From positions 8,053-72,052 of the forward strand of contig JBAXQC010000007.1 of assembly GCA_037131955.1 (NCBI GenBank): DNA of 64,000 nt, given 5' to 3'. Each line of letters starts with the position of its first letter. The first letter of the stretch is position 1. Of this stretch, positions 7,789-15,844 are shown in pieces. This stretch comes from CAIMMJ01 sp037131955 (lineage in GTDB: Bacteria > Bacteroidota > Bacteroidia > UBA4408). The notes under the pieces were generated by a model. The model worked only from the letters and a program-made list of their open reading frames with translations. It made no database searches and was not told the DNA's origin. A program made the position numbers and the translations under genes.

Positions 7789-8166
7789 ATGGCAAGAATT
7801 GCTGGTATAGACATTCCTAAAAACAAAAGAGGCGAAATAGCCCTTACATACATTTATGGTATTGGAAGAAGCACCGCTCAAAAAATACTTAACGAAGCAG
7901 GTGTTGACTGGAACGCTAAAGTAACAGATTGGAACGATGATCAACTGAACAAAATTAGAGGTTTTATAACTGACAATGTTAAAGTTGAAGGCTCTTTGCG
8001 TTCTGAAGTACAGTTGAGCATAAAAAGATTGATGGACATTGGTTGCTATAGAGGTGTAAGACACCGCAGTGGTTTGCCTGTTAGAGGGCAAACTACCAAA
8101 AACAATGCAAGAACTAGAAAAGGTAAAAAGAAAACAGTTGCAAACAAGAAAAAAGCAACTAAATAA
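7789..8166 (+). CDS. rpsM: 30S ribosomal protein S13
   Basis: 125 residues. MARIAGIDIPKNKRGEIALTYIYGIGRSTAQKIL with its helix-hairpin-helix, the MDIGCYRGVRHRSGLPVRGQTTKNNARTRKG signature, and a lysine-rich tail that reaches the P-site tRNA. S13 forms the intersubunit bridges B1a/B1b. Twenty bases follow the rpmJ stop. Confidence 0.98.
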   Translation: MARIAGIDIPKNKRGEIALTYIYGIGRSTAQKILNEAGVDWNAKVTDWNDDQLNKIRGFITDNVKVEGSLRSEVQLSIKRLMDIGCYRGVRHRSGLPVRGQTTKNNARTRKGKKKTVANKKKATK

Positions 8167-8187
8167 TAATTAATTTATTTTAATTTA

Positions 8188-8592
8188 ATGGCAAAACAAC
8201 AAAATTCGGCTGCTGCTAAAGTAACGAAGAAAAGAGTGGTAAAAGTTGAAGCTTCTGGTGAAGCTCATATTAATGCTACCTTCAACAACATCATCATCAC
8301 CCTTACCAACCACAGTGGCGAAGCAATTTCTTGGGCTTCTGCTGGTAAAATGGGTTTTAAAGGTTCTAAGAAAAACACTCCTTACGCTGCCCAACTAGCT
8401 GCAACAGACTGTTCTAAAGTTGCATTTGATGCCGGCTTAAGAAAAGTTAAAGTTTATGTTAAAGGTCCGGGTGCAGGAAGAGAGTCTGCAATTAGAACCA
8501 TTCACAATGCAGGAATTGAGGTTACTGAAATTGTAGATATTACCCCAATACCTCACAACGGTTGTCGCCCTCCAAAAAGAAGAAGGGTTTAA
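8188..8592 (+). CDS. rpsK: 30S ribosomal protein S11
   Basis: 134 residues. Core segments AHINATFNNIIITLTNHSGEAISWASAGKMGFKGSKKNTPYAAQ and the C-terminal DITPIPHNGCRPPKRRRV are invariant S11 features; the latter lines the mRNA exit channel near the Shine-Dalgarno duplex. It has a slightly extended N-terminal tail rich in Lys and Ala. Confidence 0.98.
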   Translation: MAKQQNSAAAKVTKKRVVKVEASGEAHINATFNNIIITLTNHSGEAISWASAGKMGFKGSKKNTPYAAQLAATDCSKVAFDAGLRKVKVYVKGPGAGRESAIRTIHNAGIEVTEIVDITPIPHNGCRPPKRRRV

Positions 8593-8617
8593 TTTTAACA
8601 CTAATATTTTTTAAGAA

Positions 8618-9223
8618 ATGGCAAGATATATAGGCCCCAAATCAAAAATTGCAAGAAGATTCAGAGAGCCAATCTTTGGACCTGATAAGGCTTTAGAAAA
8701 GAAAAACTACCCTCCAGGAATGCACGGGTTAGCCAAAAAAAGAATGAAGCAATCTGAATATGCTATTCAGTTATCTGAAAAGCAAAAAGCTAAATATACT
8801 TATGGTATTTTAGAAAAACAGTTTGCCAATACTTTCGACAGAGCCGCTAGAGCTCACGGTGTAACTGGTGAAGTTTTAATGCAGTTGGTTGAAGTAAGAC
8901 TTGACAATGTTGTTTTTCGTTTAGGTATTTCTCCTACAAGAAACGGAGCCCGTCAATTGGTTGGGCACCGTCATATTACTGTTAACGGAAAAGTAGTGAA
9001 CATCCCTTCTTATTCTGTTAAACCAGGCGATGTTATTGCAGTAAGAGAAAAATCAAAATCTCTTGAAGCTATTACTACCTCTGTAGCTCAAAACCGCAAA
9101 GCTTTTCCTTGGTTAGAATGGGATGCAAATACCCTAACCGGAAAACTTATTTCTATACCACAAAGAATTGATATCCCAGAAAACATCAAGGAACAATTAA
9201 TAGTGGAACTTTATTCAAGATAA
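8618..9223 (+). CDS. rpsD: 30S ribosomal protein S4
   Basis: 201 residues. MARYIGPKSKIARRFREPIFG is the Bacteroidota-type N-terminus, lacking the four-cysteine zinc knuckle found in some S4 proteins. The S4 RNA-binding domain lies near residues 93-155 (VEVRLDNVVFRLGISPTRNGARQLVGHRHITVNGKVV). S4 nucleates 30S assembly and lies at the mRNA entry channel. Confidence 0.98.
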   Translation: MARYIGPKSKIARRFREPIFGPDKALEKKNYPPGMHGLAKKRMKQSEYAIQLSEKQKAKYTYGILEKQFANTFDRAARAHGVTGEVLMQLVEVRLDNVVFRLGISPTRNGARQLVGHRHITVNGKVVNIPSYSVKPGDVIAVREKSKSLEAITTSVAQNRKAFPWLEWDANTLTGKLISIPQRIDIPENIKEQLIVELYSR

Positions 9224-9245
9224 TAATTAAATTTAATATACAAAA

Positions 9246-10238
9246 ATGGGTATTCTTGCTTTTCAAAAACCAGACAAGGTTGTAATGTTAAACTCCACCG
9301 AAATGGAGGGAACATTCGAGTTTCGTCCTCTAGAACCGGGTTATGGTATTACAATAGGAAATTCTTTAAGAAGAATTTTATTAAATTCTTTAGAAGGATT
9401 TGCAATTACCTCAGTGAAAATTGAAGGAGTTGACCACGAGTTTTCTACCATCAAAGGCGTTGTAGAAGACGTTACCGAAATAATTTTAAACTTAAAACAA
9501 GTAAGGTTTAAAAGACAGATAGAAGGTTTTGAATCTGAAAGAGTAATTTTAAATGTTAATGGAAAAACTACTTTCACCGCAGGTGATTTAGGAAGACAAA
9601 TGTCAGGTTTTCAAGTTTTAAACCCTGACCATGTAATTTGTAACTTAGAACCAACTACCAAATTCAAAATTGAAGTTATGGTAGAAAAGGGCAGAGGTTA
9701 TATTCCTGCCGAGGAAAATAAAAATGCAAACCAAACAGTTGGTGTTATACCAATTGATGCAGTTTTTACTCCCATCAAAAACGTAAAATACAGCATAGAA
9801 AACTACAGAGTTGAACAAAAAACCGACTACGAAAAACTTATTTTCGACATCAGAACAGACGGTTCAATTCATCCAAAAGAAGCATTAAAAGAAGCGGCTA
9901 AAATTCTTATTCACCACTTTATGTTATTCTCCGATGAAAAGATTACTCTTGACACCGAAGAAAAAGCAAGTCACGAAGAATTTGACGAAGCATACCTTCA
10001 CATGCGTCAGTTGTTAAAAACTAAATTGTACGACATGGACTTATCTGTTAGAGCATTAAATTGCCTCAAAGCAGCAGATGTAGAAACATTAGGTCAATTG
10101 GTTGCTTTTAATAAAACCGACCTTTTAAAATTCAGAAATTTTGGTAAAAAATCTCTTACCGAATTAGAAGACTTAGTTCACTCTAAAAACCTTCAGTTTG
10201 GTATGAACATTTCTAAATACAGAATAGACGAAGATTAA
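9246..10238 (+). CDS. rpoA: DNA-directed RNA polymerase subunit alpha
   Basis: 330 residues. The N-terminal dimerisation domain (about 1-230) contains FEFRPLEPGYGITIGNSLRRILLNSLEGFAITSVKIEGVDHEFSTI; the C-terminal domain (about 255-330) has LDMDLSVRALNCLKAADVETLGQLVAF and FRNFGKKSLTELEDLV, the helix-hairpin that contacts upstream DNA and activators. An acidic linker (around TLDTEEKASHEEFDEAYLH) separates the two. The gene is in its usual place between rpsD and rplQ. Confidence 0.98.
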   Translation: MGILAFQKPDKVVMLNSTEMEGTFEFRPLEPGYGITIGNSLRRILLNSLEGFAITSVKIEGVDHEFSTIKGVVEDVTEIILNLKQVRFKRQIEGFESERVILNVNGKTTFTAGDLGRQMSGFQVLNPDHVICNLEPTTKFKIEVMVEKGRGYIPAEENKNANQTVGVIPIDAVFTPIKNVKYSIENYRVEQKTDYEKLIFDIRTDGSIHPKEALKEAAKILIHHFMLFSDEKITLDTEEKASHEEFDEAYLHMRQLLKTKLYDMDLSVRALNCLKAADVETLGQLVAFNKTDLLKFRNFGKKSLTELEDLVHSKNLQFGMNISKYRIDED

Positions 10239-10267
10239 TTTATTAATTTTCAGCAAACAGAGAAATC

Positions 10268-10765
10268 ATGAGACACGGAAAAAAATTCAATCACCTAGGA
10301 AGAACAACTTCCCACAGAAAAGCAATGTTGGCAAACATGGCTTCTTCTCTTATTCTTCACAAAAGAATAAATACTACTGTTGCAAAAGCAAAAGAGCTTC
10401 GCAAATATGTAGAGCCACTTATTACTAAATCTAAAGACGATTCTACACACAGCAGAAGAACTGTATTTGCTTACCTTAAACAAAAAGAGGCTGTTGCTGC
10501 TTTGTTTAGAGATGTAGCTGCTAAAGTTGCTACTCGCCCAGGTGGATACACCAGAATATTAAAAACTGGAAATAGAATTGGAGACAATGCAGAAATGTGT
10601 ATGATTGAATTGGTAGACTACAACGAATTTATCACTTCAGAAACAAAAGCTACTGCTGATAAAAAAGTTACTAGAAGATCCAGAGGTGGTGCAAAAAAAG
10701 CAGCTCCTAAAGCAGCCGACACAACTAATGCAGAAGAATCTAGCGAAGAAAAAAGTGAGAACTAA
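10268..10765 (+). CDS. rplQ: 50S ribosomal protein L17
   Basis: 165 residues: a ~125-residue L17 core (MRHGKKFNHLGRTTSHRKAMLANMASSLI; ending GDNAEMCMIELVDYNEF) and a ~35-residue Lys/Ala/Glu-rich tail ending EESSEEKSEN that enterobacterial L17 lacks. L17 lies near the tunnel exit. It is the last gene of the ribosomal operon, followed by a strong terminator. Confidence 0.97.
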   Translation: MRHGKKFNHLGRTTSHRKAMLANMASSLILHKRINTTVAKAKELRKYVEPLITKSKDDSTHSRRTVFAYLKQKEAVAALFRDVAAKVATRPGGYTRILKTGNRIGDNAEMCMIELVDYNEFITSETKATADKKVTRRSRGGAKKAAPKAADTTNAEESSEEKSEN

Positions 10766-10790
10766 AAAAAATATATAATTATTTAATTAG

Positions 10791-10823
10791 GGGATAGAGT
10801 TTATACTTTATCCCTTTTTTTTT
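10791..10823 (+). terminator. intrinsic terminator of the ribosomal operon
   Basis: GGGATAGAGT (10791-10800) pairs with ACTTTATCCC (10805-10814) with a single G-T wobble across a TTAT loop, and nine T residues follow at 10815-10823. It is a strong rho-independent terminator directly after rplQ and only three bases upstream of the carA ATG. Confidence 0.9.
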
Positions 10824-10826
10824 GAT

Positions 10827-11921
10827 ATGAGTGTTACAAAACAACCAGCAGCTTACCTTCTACTAGAAGATGGCACATTCTTTAAAGGAAAATCAATTGG
10901 AGCAATAGGAACCTCATCTGGTGAACTTTGCTTTAATACAGGCATGACAGGGTATCAAGAGATTTTTTCGGACCTCTCTTACACCGGCCAGCTAATGACT
11001 ATGGCAAACGTTCACATAGGTAACTACGGCACCGTAGACAACGAAAGCGAAAGTGCAAACGCAACCATCGCCGGTTTAATTTGTAAGTCTTTTTCTACCA
11101 ATTACAGCAGGCCCCTAAGCAACAAATCTCTACAGAATTATTTAGTAGAAAATGCAGTTGTAGGTATTGAAGGCATAGATACCCGATTTTTAGTATCACA
11201 CATCCGTAAAAACGGCTCTATGAATGCCGTTATTTCCAGTGAAATTAGCTCATTAGATGAGCTTAAAAAGATTTTAGCCAATACTCCATCTATGGAAGGA
11301 TTAGAGCTGGCCTCTAAGGTAACAAGCAAACATTTTGTGGATTATACAGTCCAAAATTCTACAGGCAAAGTGGCATTAATTGATTTTGGAACCAAGCAAA
11401 ACATCGTAAGGTGTTTAACAGAAAGAGGGGCAAATGTTAGAGTTTTTCCTGCCAATACCAGCATAAACCAATTAAAAGAATACAATGCCAATGGCTATTT
11501 AATTTCTAATGGCCCCGGCGACCCGGCAGCAATGAGCAATGCAATAGCTTTGATAAAAGAAATTATAGAGCTAAACAAACCTGTATTTGGCATTTGTTTG
11601 GGGCACCAACTTATTGCATTGGCACTGGGCTTGCAAACGTTTAAAATGAAAAACGGCCACAGGGGAATAAACCACCCAGTAAAAAATTTACTCACAGGCA
11701 AAAGCGAAATCACTTCTCAAAATCATGGATTTGCAGTAGCTGCAAATGATTTGGCAAATTTTCCTCACATTCAAATCACACATCAAAATTTAAATGATAA
11801 TAGTATAGAAGGTTTAAGAGTAAAAGAAAAGAATATCTTTTGTGTTCAACATCACCCCGAAGCTGCTCCCGGCCCAAACGACAGCAAATATTTGTTTGAT
11901 GAGTTTTTAGCGATGATTTAA
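10827..11921 (+). CDS. carA: carbamoyl-phosphate synthase small (glutaminase) subunit
   Basis: 364 residues, normal length. The N-domain opens with YLLLEDGTFFKGKSIGA and FNTGMTGYQEIFSD; the class I glutamine amidotransferase domain begins near residue 180. The nucleophile is Cys257 in GICLGHQ and the His-Glu pair is in QHHPEAAPGP near the end. It supplies ammonia to CarB for arginine and pyrimidine synthesis; carB is not in the window. The ATG at 10827 is three bases past a terminator, so expression must come from a promoter upstream of or overlapping the hairpin, or from read-through. Confidence 0.97.
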   Translation: MSVTKQPAAYLLLEDGTFFKGKSIGAIGTSSGELCFNTGMTGYQEIFSDLSYTGQLMTMANVHIGNYGTVDNESESANATIAGLICKSFSTNYSRPLSNKSLQNYLVENAVVGIEGIDTRFLVSHIRKNGSMNAVISSEISSLDELKKILANTPSMEGLELASKVTSKHFVDYTVQNSTGKVALIDFGTKQNIVRCLTERGANVRVFPANTSINQLKEYNANGYLISNGPGDPAAMSNAIALIKEIIELNKPVFGICLGHQLIALALGLQTFKMKNGHRGINHPVKNLLTGKSEITSQNHGFAVAANDLANFPHIQITHQNLNDNSIEGLRVKEKNIFCVQHHPEAAPGPNDSKYLFDEFLAMI

Positions 11922-11952
11922 TTAAAAGGATTAAATTTATTCAAAATTAATT

Positions 11953-12051
11953 ATGAAATACCCTCGCAAATTATCATCTGGTGCAAACAATACAGTAATT
12001 GTAATTAGCGAAACTGAAGCTGGCAAGGGGGATGAAAAACAGAAAAAATAA
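11953..12051 (+). pseudogene. short orphan reading frame, possible 5' remnant of a lost gene
   Basis: ATG 11953 opens 32 codons (MKYPRKLSSGANNTVIVISE, then TEAGKGDEKQKK) before TAA. The first ~26 residues read like the N-terminus of a soluble protein, while the last few are low-complexity Lys. It is cut off where the downstream secreted-protein gene begins and overlaps that gene's annotated start. It may be the leftover start of a gene replaced by insertion, or chance; no family is claimed. Confidence 0.25.
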
Positions 12052-12691
12052 TATGATAAAAACTCGTTTGAAAATAGTAGTGTCACTTATATTTGTTATC
12101 ATGGCAAATAAGTTAACCAAGGCTCAAGACTGTTTTGAATTTAAGATACCTAAAAAGGAAAATGTACAGTTTTGGACAATTGATTCTGTAAAAAAACAGT
12201 TGCCTTATGAACAATTTAGGAAATACATGCAAACCGACAGAAATTTTTGGGTTCAAAATTCAAAAAACAAAATAAGCGAAGAAGCAATAGGTACTTATTA
12301 TGGCACTGAATATAAATACTTGGATTTAAATCGTATTGAACTTGCAAGGTACGAGCCCTACTTCTATTTGAGCGATTCTTTAAAAATATCCTTTGCAGAA
12401 GAAATGCTTACATTAAATAAACTTATTGAAAATAGAGAATTTGAAACAGGTATTTTAAGTATCGACTCAGTTCTTGAAAAAGACAAGGAGCATATAACAA
12501 TAAATTACTATACGGAATCAAGTGGAGTAGTAACCATAATAGATTCTATTGGAAGAATTGTACACCAAAACAGTGTAAACAATGCAAAAGGAAGCTATAA
12601 ACTAAACAGTAAACACATACCACAAGGACTAAATTATTTTATTTTTTCTAACGACAAAATAATGTTGAATAAAAAATTTATAAAGCAATAA
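12032..12691 (+). CDS. secreted hypothetical protein with T9SS-like C-terminal domain
   Basis: 219 residues if started at 12032. The ATG at 12053 is the better start: it gives MIKTRLKIVVSLIFVIMANK as a signal peptide with cleavage near KAQD and removes the overlap with the short frame upstream. Residues from about 150 (ITINYYTESSGVVTIIDSIG) to the end (GLNYFIFSNDKIMLNKKFIKQ) follow the beta-strand pattern of type A sorting domains, ending in a Lys-rich strand. The central part has no recognised domain. The downstream T9SS gene starts three bases later, so they form a pair. Confidence 0.7.
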   Translation: MKNRKNNMIKTRLKIVVSLIFVIMANKLTKAQDCFEFKIPKKENVQFWTIDSVKKQLPYEQFRKYMQTDRNFWVQNSKNKISEEAIGTYYGTEYKYLDLNRIELARYEPYFYLSDSLKISFAEEMLTLNKLIENREFETGILSIDSVLEKDKEHITINYYTESSGVVTIIDSIGRIVHQNSVNNAKGSYKLNSKHIPQGLNYFIFSNDKIMLNKKFIKQ

Positions 12692-12694
12692 ACC

Positions 12695-14206
12695 ATGAAA
12701 CGCTCAAAATTGATTTTATTCTTTGTTTTGATAGCCTCTTTTTCTTTTGCACAATTTAAAAATAACAAATGGTTGATGGGATATGGAAACCCACCTGCTC
12801 CAAATAATGGAACTAAAATAGAATTTAATAACAATGTACGAATAGTAAGCTATGATCCAAGGCAAATGTGGTTTAGCTGGAATTTTTCAGGCCTAAGTGA
12901 CAAAGATGACAATTGGTTTGTTTATACCAACGGTGGAGCAGTTTGCAATAAAAACCACGAGGTTTTGATAAATGGACTTGGTTTAAGCCCAGGGGGTGAT
13001 GACCCAGGTACTCTTAATGGTGGAAACATATTTTTATCTCAATCATTATTTTTGCCTTTTGATAGTAGTAATACTCAATATTTGTTTCATTCTAACCGAA
13101 GTACTTGTATAGATTTAAATCATCCCCTTTACGGAAGACCTATATCTTTAAACCTTTTTTATTCAAAGATTGACCCCTCCTCTGAAAATGGTGCAGGAAA
13201 AATTGTGGCAAAAAATATTGCTGTTATTGCAGATACACTGTCCATTGGCAAAATAACAAGTGTTCGGCACTCTAATGGCAGAGATTGGTGGGTATTTGTA
13301 AGACATTTTTATGAAGATAAATTTTACTCCATTCTAGTTACACCTGATAGTGTTCATATACCAGTTCAAATTTCAACCAGTGCCCCATCAACAGCTTTTT
13401 CATCGCAGGTTTGCATTTCACCTAATGGCAAGTATTATGCAGCCTTTTCTAACATTGCAAGTCAACAATTAAGATTGTATGATGTTGATCGCTGTAATGG
13501 AAAGTTAGAAAATTATAGGCAGAAATTTATTACAAATAATCTTGCCGGACTTGTTGCCTTTTCACCCAATTCAAGATTTCTATACATAGGTTCTGCGGAT
13601 AGTATATGGCAATTTGATATGCAAGCACCCGATGTGTTTGAATCGCAAACCTTGATTGGTGTGTATGATGGAGCTGGAACAAAAACTGGTTCAGGGTATT
13701 ATTTTAGTTTTATGTGGCTTGCACCTGATGGTAAAATATATATGAGTGTTTCAGCACAATTGGGCAGAAAACTCCACGTTATAAATAATCCAGATTTATT
13801 AGGCATTGCATGCGATTTGCAGCAACATTCTATCGATATTCCTACCTACAATGATCAAACTACCCCTACCCCAATAAACTACGATCTAAAACAAGAACCA
13901 GGCAGCCCTTGCGATACCCTTGGTGTTGGTTTGCAACAATTAAAAATCAAAGATTTAGAATTACAAATTTTCCCCAACCCAAGCTCTGGCAAGTTTAGCA
14001 TGGAGTATTTGCCACAAACAAAAAGCGGGATGCTATATGTATATGATATGCAAGGCAAAGAAGTGTATAGAGAATATGTATCTCCATATACAAGTATTAA
14101 AAATTTAGATTTAAGTACTAAACTTGCCAATGGTACCTATGGCTTGAGTTTAGTTTTTGGTGAACAGAGAAATAATACAACAATTATAGTAAATAAAAAC
14201 AATTAG
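12695..14206 (+). CDS. secreted T9SS-sorted protein, beta-propeller-like
   Basis: 503 residues. An N-terminal signal peptide (MKRSKLILFFVLIASFSFAQ) is followed by ~400 residues with repeated strand patterns such as ISPNGKYYAAFSNIASQQLRLYDVD and FSPNSRFLYIGSADSIWQFDM, resembling WD40/YVTN-type propeller blades. Residues ~420-503 form a type A sorting domain beginning LQIFPNPSSGKFSMEY and ending in a strand with NNTTIIVNKNN. The protein is thus predicted to cross the outer membrane through T9SS and be released or anchored. The ligand is unknown. Confidence 0.8.
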   Translation: MKRSKLILFFVLIASFSFAQFKNNKWLMGYGNPPAPNNGTKIEFNNNVRIVSYDPRQMWFSWNFSGLSDKDDNWFVYTNGGAVCNKNHEVLINGLGLSPGGDDPGTLNGGNIFLSQSLFLPFDSSNTQYLFHSNRSTCIDLNHPLYGRPISLNLFYSKIDPSSENGAGKIVAKNIAVIADTLSIGKITSVRHSNGRDWWVFVRHFYEDKFYSILVTPDSVHIPVQISTSAPSTAFSSQVCISPNGKYYAAFSNIASQQLRLYDVDRCNGKLENYRQKFITNNLAGLVAFSPNSRFLYIGSADSIWQFDMQAPDVFESQTLIGVYDGAGTKTGSGYYFSFMWLAPDGKIYMSVSAQLGRKLHVINNPDLLGIACDLQQHSIDIPTYNDQTTPTPINYDLKQEPGSPCDTLGVGLQQLKIKDLELQIFPNPSSGKFSMEYLPQTKSGMLYVYDMQGKEVYREYVSPYTSIKNLDLSTKLANGTYGLSLVFGEQRNNTTIIVNKNN

Positions 14207-14217
14207 CACGAATCTCA

Positions 14218-14249
14218 TTCCCCCTTTGAAGGGGGATAAAGGGGGATGA
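14218..14249 (+). repeat. left inverted repeat of the DUF559 cassette
   Basis: The segment contains CCCCCTTTGAAGGGGG, itself a near-perfect hairpin (7-bp arms, 2-base centre), followed by ATAAAGGGGGATG. About 32 bases match, in reverse complement, the copy at 14649-14680. It lies just after the preceding T9SS gene and 19 bases before the DUF559 start. Confidence 0.9.
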
Positions 14250-14268
14250 TAAAAAAGAAAAAAATTAA

Positions 14269-14685
14269 ATGAACAACTTAAATAATCATTACAATAAAAA
14301 TCTAAAATCGTTTGCAAGAAAACACAGAAATGAAAGTACAAAAGCCGAAATAAAATTATGGACAGAATTGTTATCAAAAAAAAAGATGCTGGGATACCCA
14401 TTTTTAAGGCAAAGACCCATAGAAAACTTTATTGCAGATTTCTTTTGTAAATCTCTACACCTCATTATTGAAACGGATGGATATTCTCACCAACTAACAG
14501 AAGTAATTGAAAAAGATATACAAAAAGAAAATCGTTTAAAGGAATTAGGTTATTTCGTTTTAAGATTTCAGGATGAAGAAGTACTAAACGATATAGAAAA
14601 TGTAAGATTAGAAATAGAAAATTCGATAAAAAACTTGGAAGACAATGGTCATCCCCCTTTATCCCCCTTCAAAGGGGGAAACTGA
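14269..14685 (+). CDS. DUF559 endonuclease-fold protein
   Basis: 138 residues. The protein matches the DUF559 family related to very-short-patch-repair/PD-(D/E)xK nucleases: an N-terminal helical part with ARKHRNESTKAEIKLWTELL, then FLRQRPIENFIADFFCKSLHLIIETDGYSH and YFVLRFQDEEVL. The putative metal ligands are Asp57, Glu68 and Asp70. The last 11 residues (HPPLSPFKGGN) are encoded by the right inverted repeat rather than by the nuclease core. No partner methylase or helicase is adjacent, so it looks like a solo nuclease carried on a repeat-flanked cassette. DNA cleavage activity is inferred, not shown. Confidence 0.85.
   Translation: MNNLNNHYNKNLKSFARKHRNESTKAEIKLWTELLSKKKMLGYPFLRQRPIENFIADFFCKSLHLIIETDGYSHQLTEVIEKDIQKENRLKELGYFVLRFQDEEVLNDIENVRLEIENSIKNLEDNGHPPLSPFKGGN
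14649..14680 (-). repeat. right inverted repeat of the DUF559 cassette
   Basis: This copy is the reverse complement of 14218-14249: TCATCCCCCTTTATCCCCC followed by TTCAAAGGGGGAA. It overlaps the last codons and ends five bases before the end of the DUF559 gene, so the repeat supplies the gene's own C-terminus. Confidence 0.9.
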
Positions 14686-14690
14686 GGTTA

Positions 14691-14713
14691 CTTTATCCCT
14701 CATCTAAAGGGGA
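14691..14713 (-). repeat. degenerate third copy of the DUF559-flanking repeat
   Basis: CTTTATCCCTCATCTAAAGG plus GGA matches the repeat in the same orientation as the right copy, with a few substitutions. It sits 10 bases beyond that copy and may be an older, decayed end of an earlier insertion. Confidence 0.5.
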
Positions 14714-14745
14714 CAACAGAAGTTTGGTATTAAAAAAATAAAAGC

Positions 14746-15003
14746 ATGAAAACAACAAAAACTATTTTGTCAACACTTACATTTCTAATTTGTGGCATTG
14801 CAATTTCTCAAACCAAAGACTCTACAAACAAAACAAAAAAACAAGAATACATAGAAAACTACATTTCCAATTTCCCCTACAAAAACTCAGAAATTTATCC
14901 AGTTATAAGTAATATTTCTTTGTGGGATACCTCCGGTTCAGTTCCCGTAATAAACATGAATAGCATTATGATGAATATGGAAAGAAAAACGGAGAAAAAA
15001 TAA
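14746..15003 (+). CDS. small secreted hypothetical protein
   Basis: 85 residues. A clear signal peptide (MKTTKTILSTLTFLICGIAIS, cleavage near SQTKD) leads a short mature region rich in Lys, Asn and Ser with no recognised motif. It lies downstream of the DUF559 cassette without an obvious operon partner. It could be a real small exported protein or the truncated start of a longer gene; no sorting domain follows. Confidence 0.5.
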   Translation: MKTTKTILSTLTFLICGIAISQTKDSTNKTKKQEYIENYISNFPYKNSEIYPVISNISLWDTSGSVPVINMNSIMMNMERKTEKK

Positions 15004-15174
15004 ATTTTGTGATGTATTCTTATAAATTTCCTCAATGACGGTTAAAAAAACTAGCATATCAAACTTAATAGTTACAAAAGAAAATACAATGCAATCTAAT
15101 TTAAGCTCAGCTTTGGTGATTTTCTTTTATAACTAGTTTAGCAGAATTTTTTTTAATGCCAATTTTGAACTTTC

Positions 15175-15203
15175 ATAAAAAAAGACCCCAATTTTGAGGT
15201 CTT
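15175..15203 (-). terminator. terminator after lemA
   Basis: Reading the minus strand, AAGACC (15203-15198) pairs with GGTCTT (15187-15182), with an inner CAA/TTG pairing, followed by a run of T (A-run at 15177-15183 on the plus strand). It lies 31 bases past the lemA stop. Confidence 0.75.
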
Positions 15204-15233
15204 CTTAATACTTAGTTGTGTGTAGATATTTTT

Positions 15234-15824
15234 TTAGAATTTCACTTCAGGAGCTTTTTCAGAACCTGCAGCAGCCTCAAAATATCCTTTCTTTTCCATA
15301 TTAAATAAACCTGCAATTAAGTTATTTGGGAATTTTTTGATGTAGGTATTGTATTCTTTAACTAGCTCATTAAATTTATTTCTTTCAACATTAATCCTAT
15401 TTTCTGTACCTTCTAGTTGTGATTGCAATTCAAGAAAATTTTGGTTTGCTTTTAAATCAGGATATTTTTCAATTGTTACCAATAACCTCGATAATGCACC
15501 GGATAAGCCGTCTTGAGCTGCTTGAAATTTTTGTATATTTTCAGGATTTAAATTTGATGGATCAATGGTCATACTTGTTGCTTTAGCTCTAGCTTCAACT
15601 ACTGCAGTAAGTGTAGATTTTTCAAATTCTGCATACCCTTTTACAGTATTAACTAAATTTGGAATTAAATCGGCCCTGCGCTGGTAGGCACTTTGCACAT
15701 TAGCCCATTGAGAAGTGGCAGGCTCGCTCAATTCAACCATATTATTATACTTGCCTGCAAACAATTGATAAATTGCAAATAAAAGAACTAAAATTCCTCC
15801 AATTATTATCAAACTTTTTTTCAT
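15234..15824 (-). CDS. lemA: LemA family protein
   Basis: 196 residues. One N-terminal membrane anchor (KKSLIIIGGILVLLFAIYQLF) precedes a long helical domain with the LemA signature SQWANVQSAYQRRADLIPNLVNTVKGYAEFEK, then GALSRLLVTIEKYPDLKANQNFLELQSQLEGTENRI and VKEYNTYIKKFPNNLIA. LemA proteins are membrane-anchored four-helix bundles often next to TPM-domain genes; the biochemical role is unknown. Here the partner is the 97-residue gene just upstream, and a terminator follows. Confidence 0.93.
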   Translation of the reverse strand: MKKSLIIIGGILVLLFAIYQLFAGKYNNMVELSEPATSQWANVQSAYQRRADLIPNLVNTVKGYAEFEKSTLTAVVEARAKATSMTIDPSNLNPENIQKFQAAQDGLSGALSRLLVTIEKYPDLKANQNFLELQSQLEGTENRINVERNKFNELVKEYNTYIKKFPNNLIAGLFNMEKKGYFEAAAGSEKAPEVKF

Positions 15825-15844
15825 TTTTATTTTTTTTATTATTT

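Noticed and set aside
14150..14401. Minus-strand frame reading into the DUF559-flanking repeat and the nuclease gene
   Set aside because: It lies opposite the end of the T9SS gene and the start of the nuclease gene, and its PPLSPFKGG segment comes from the inverted repeat, so it is a shadow.
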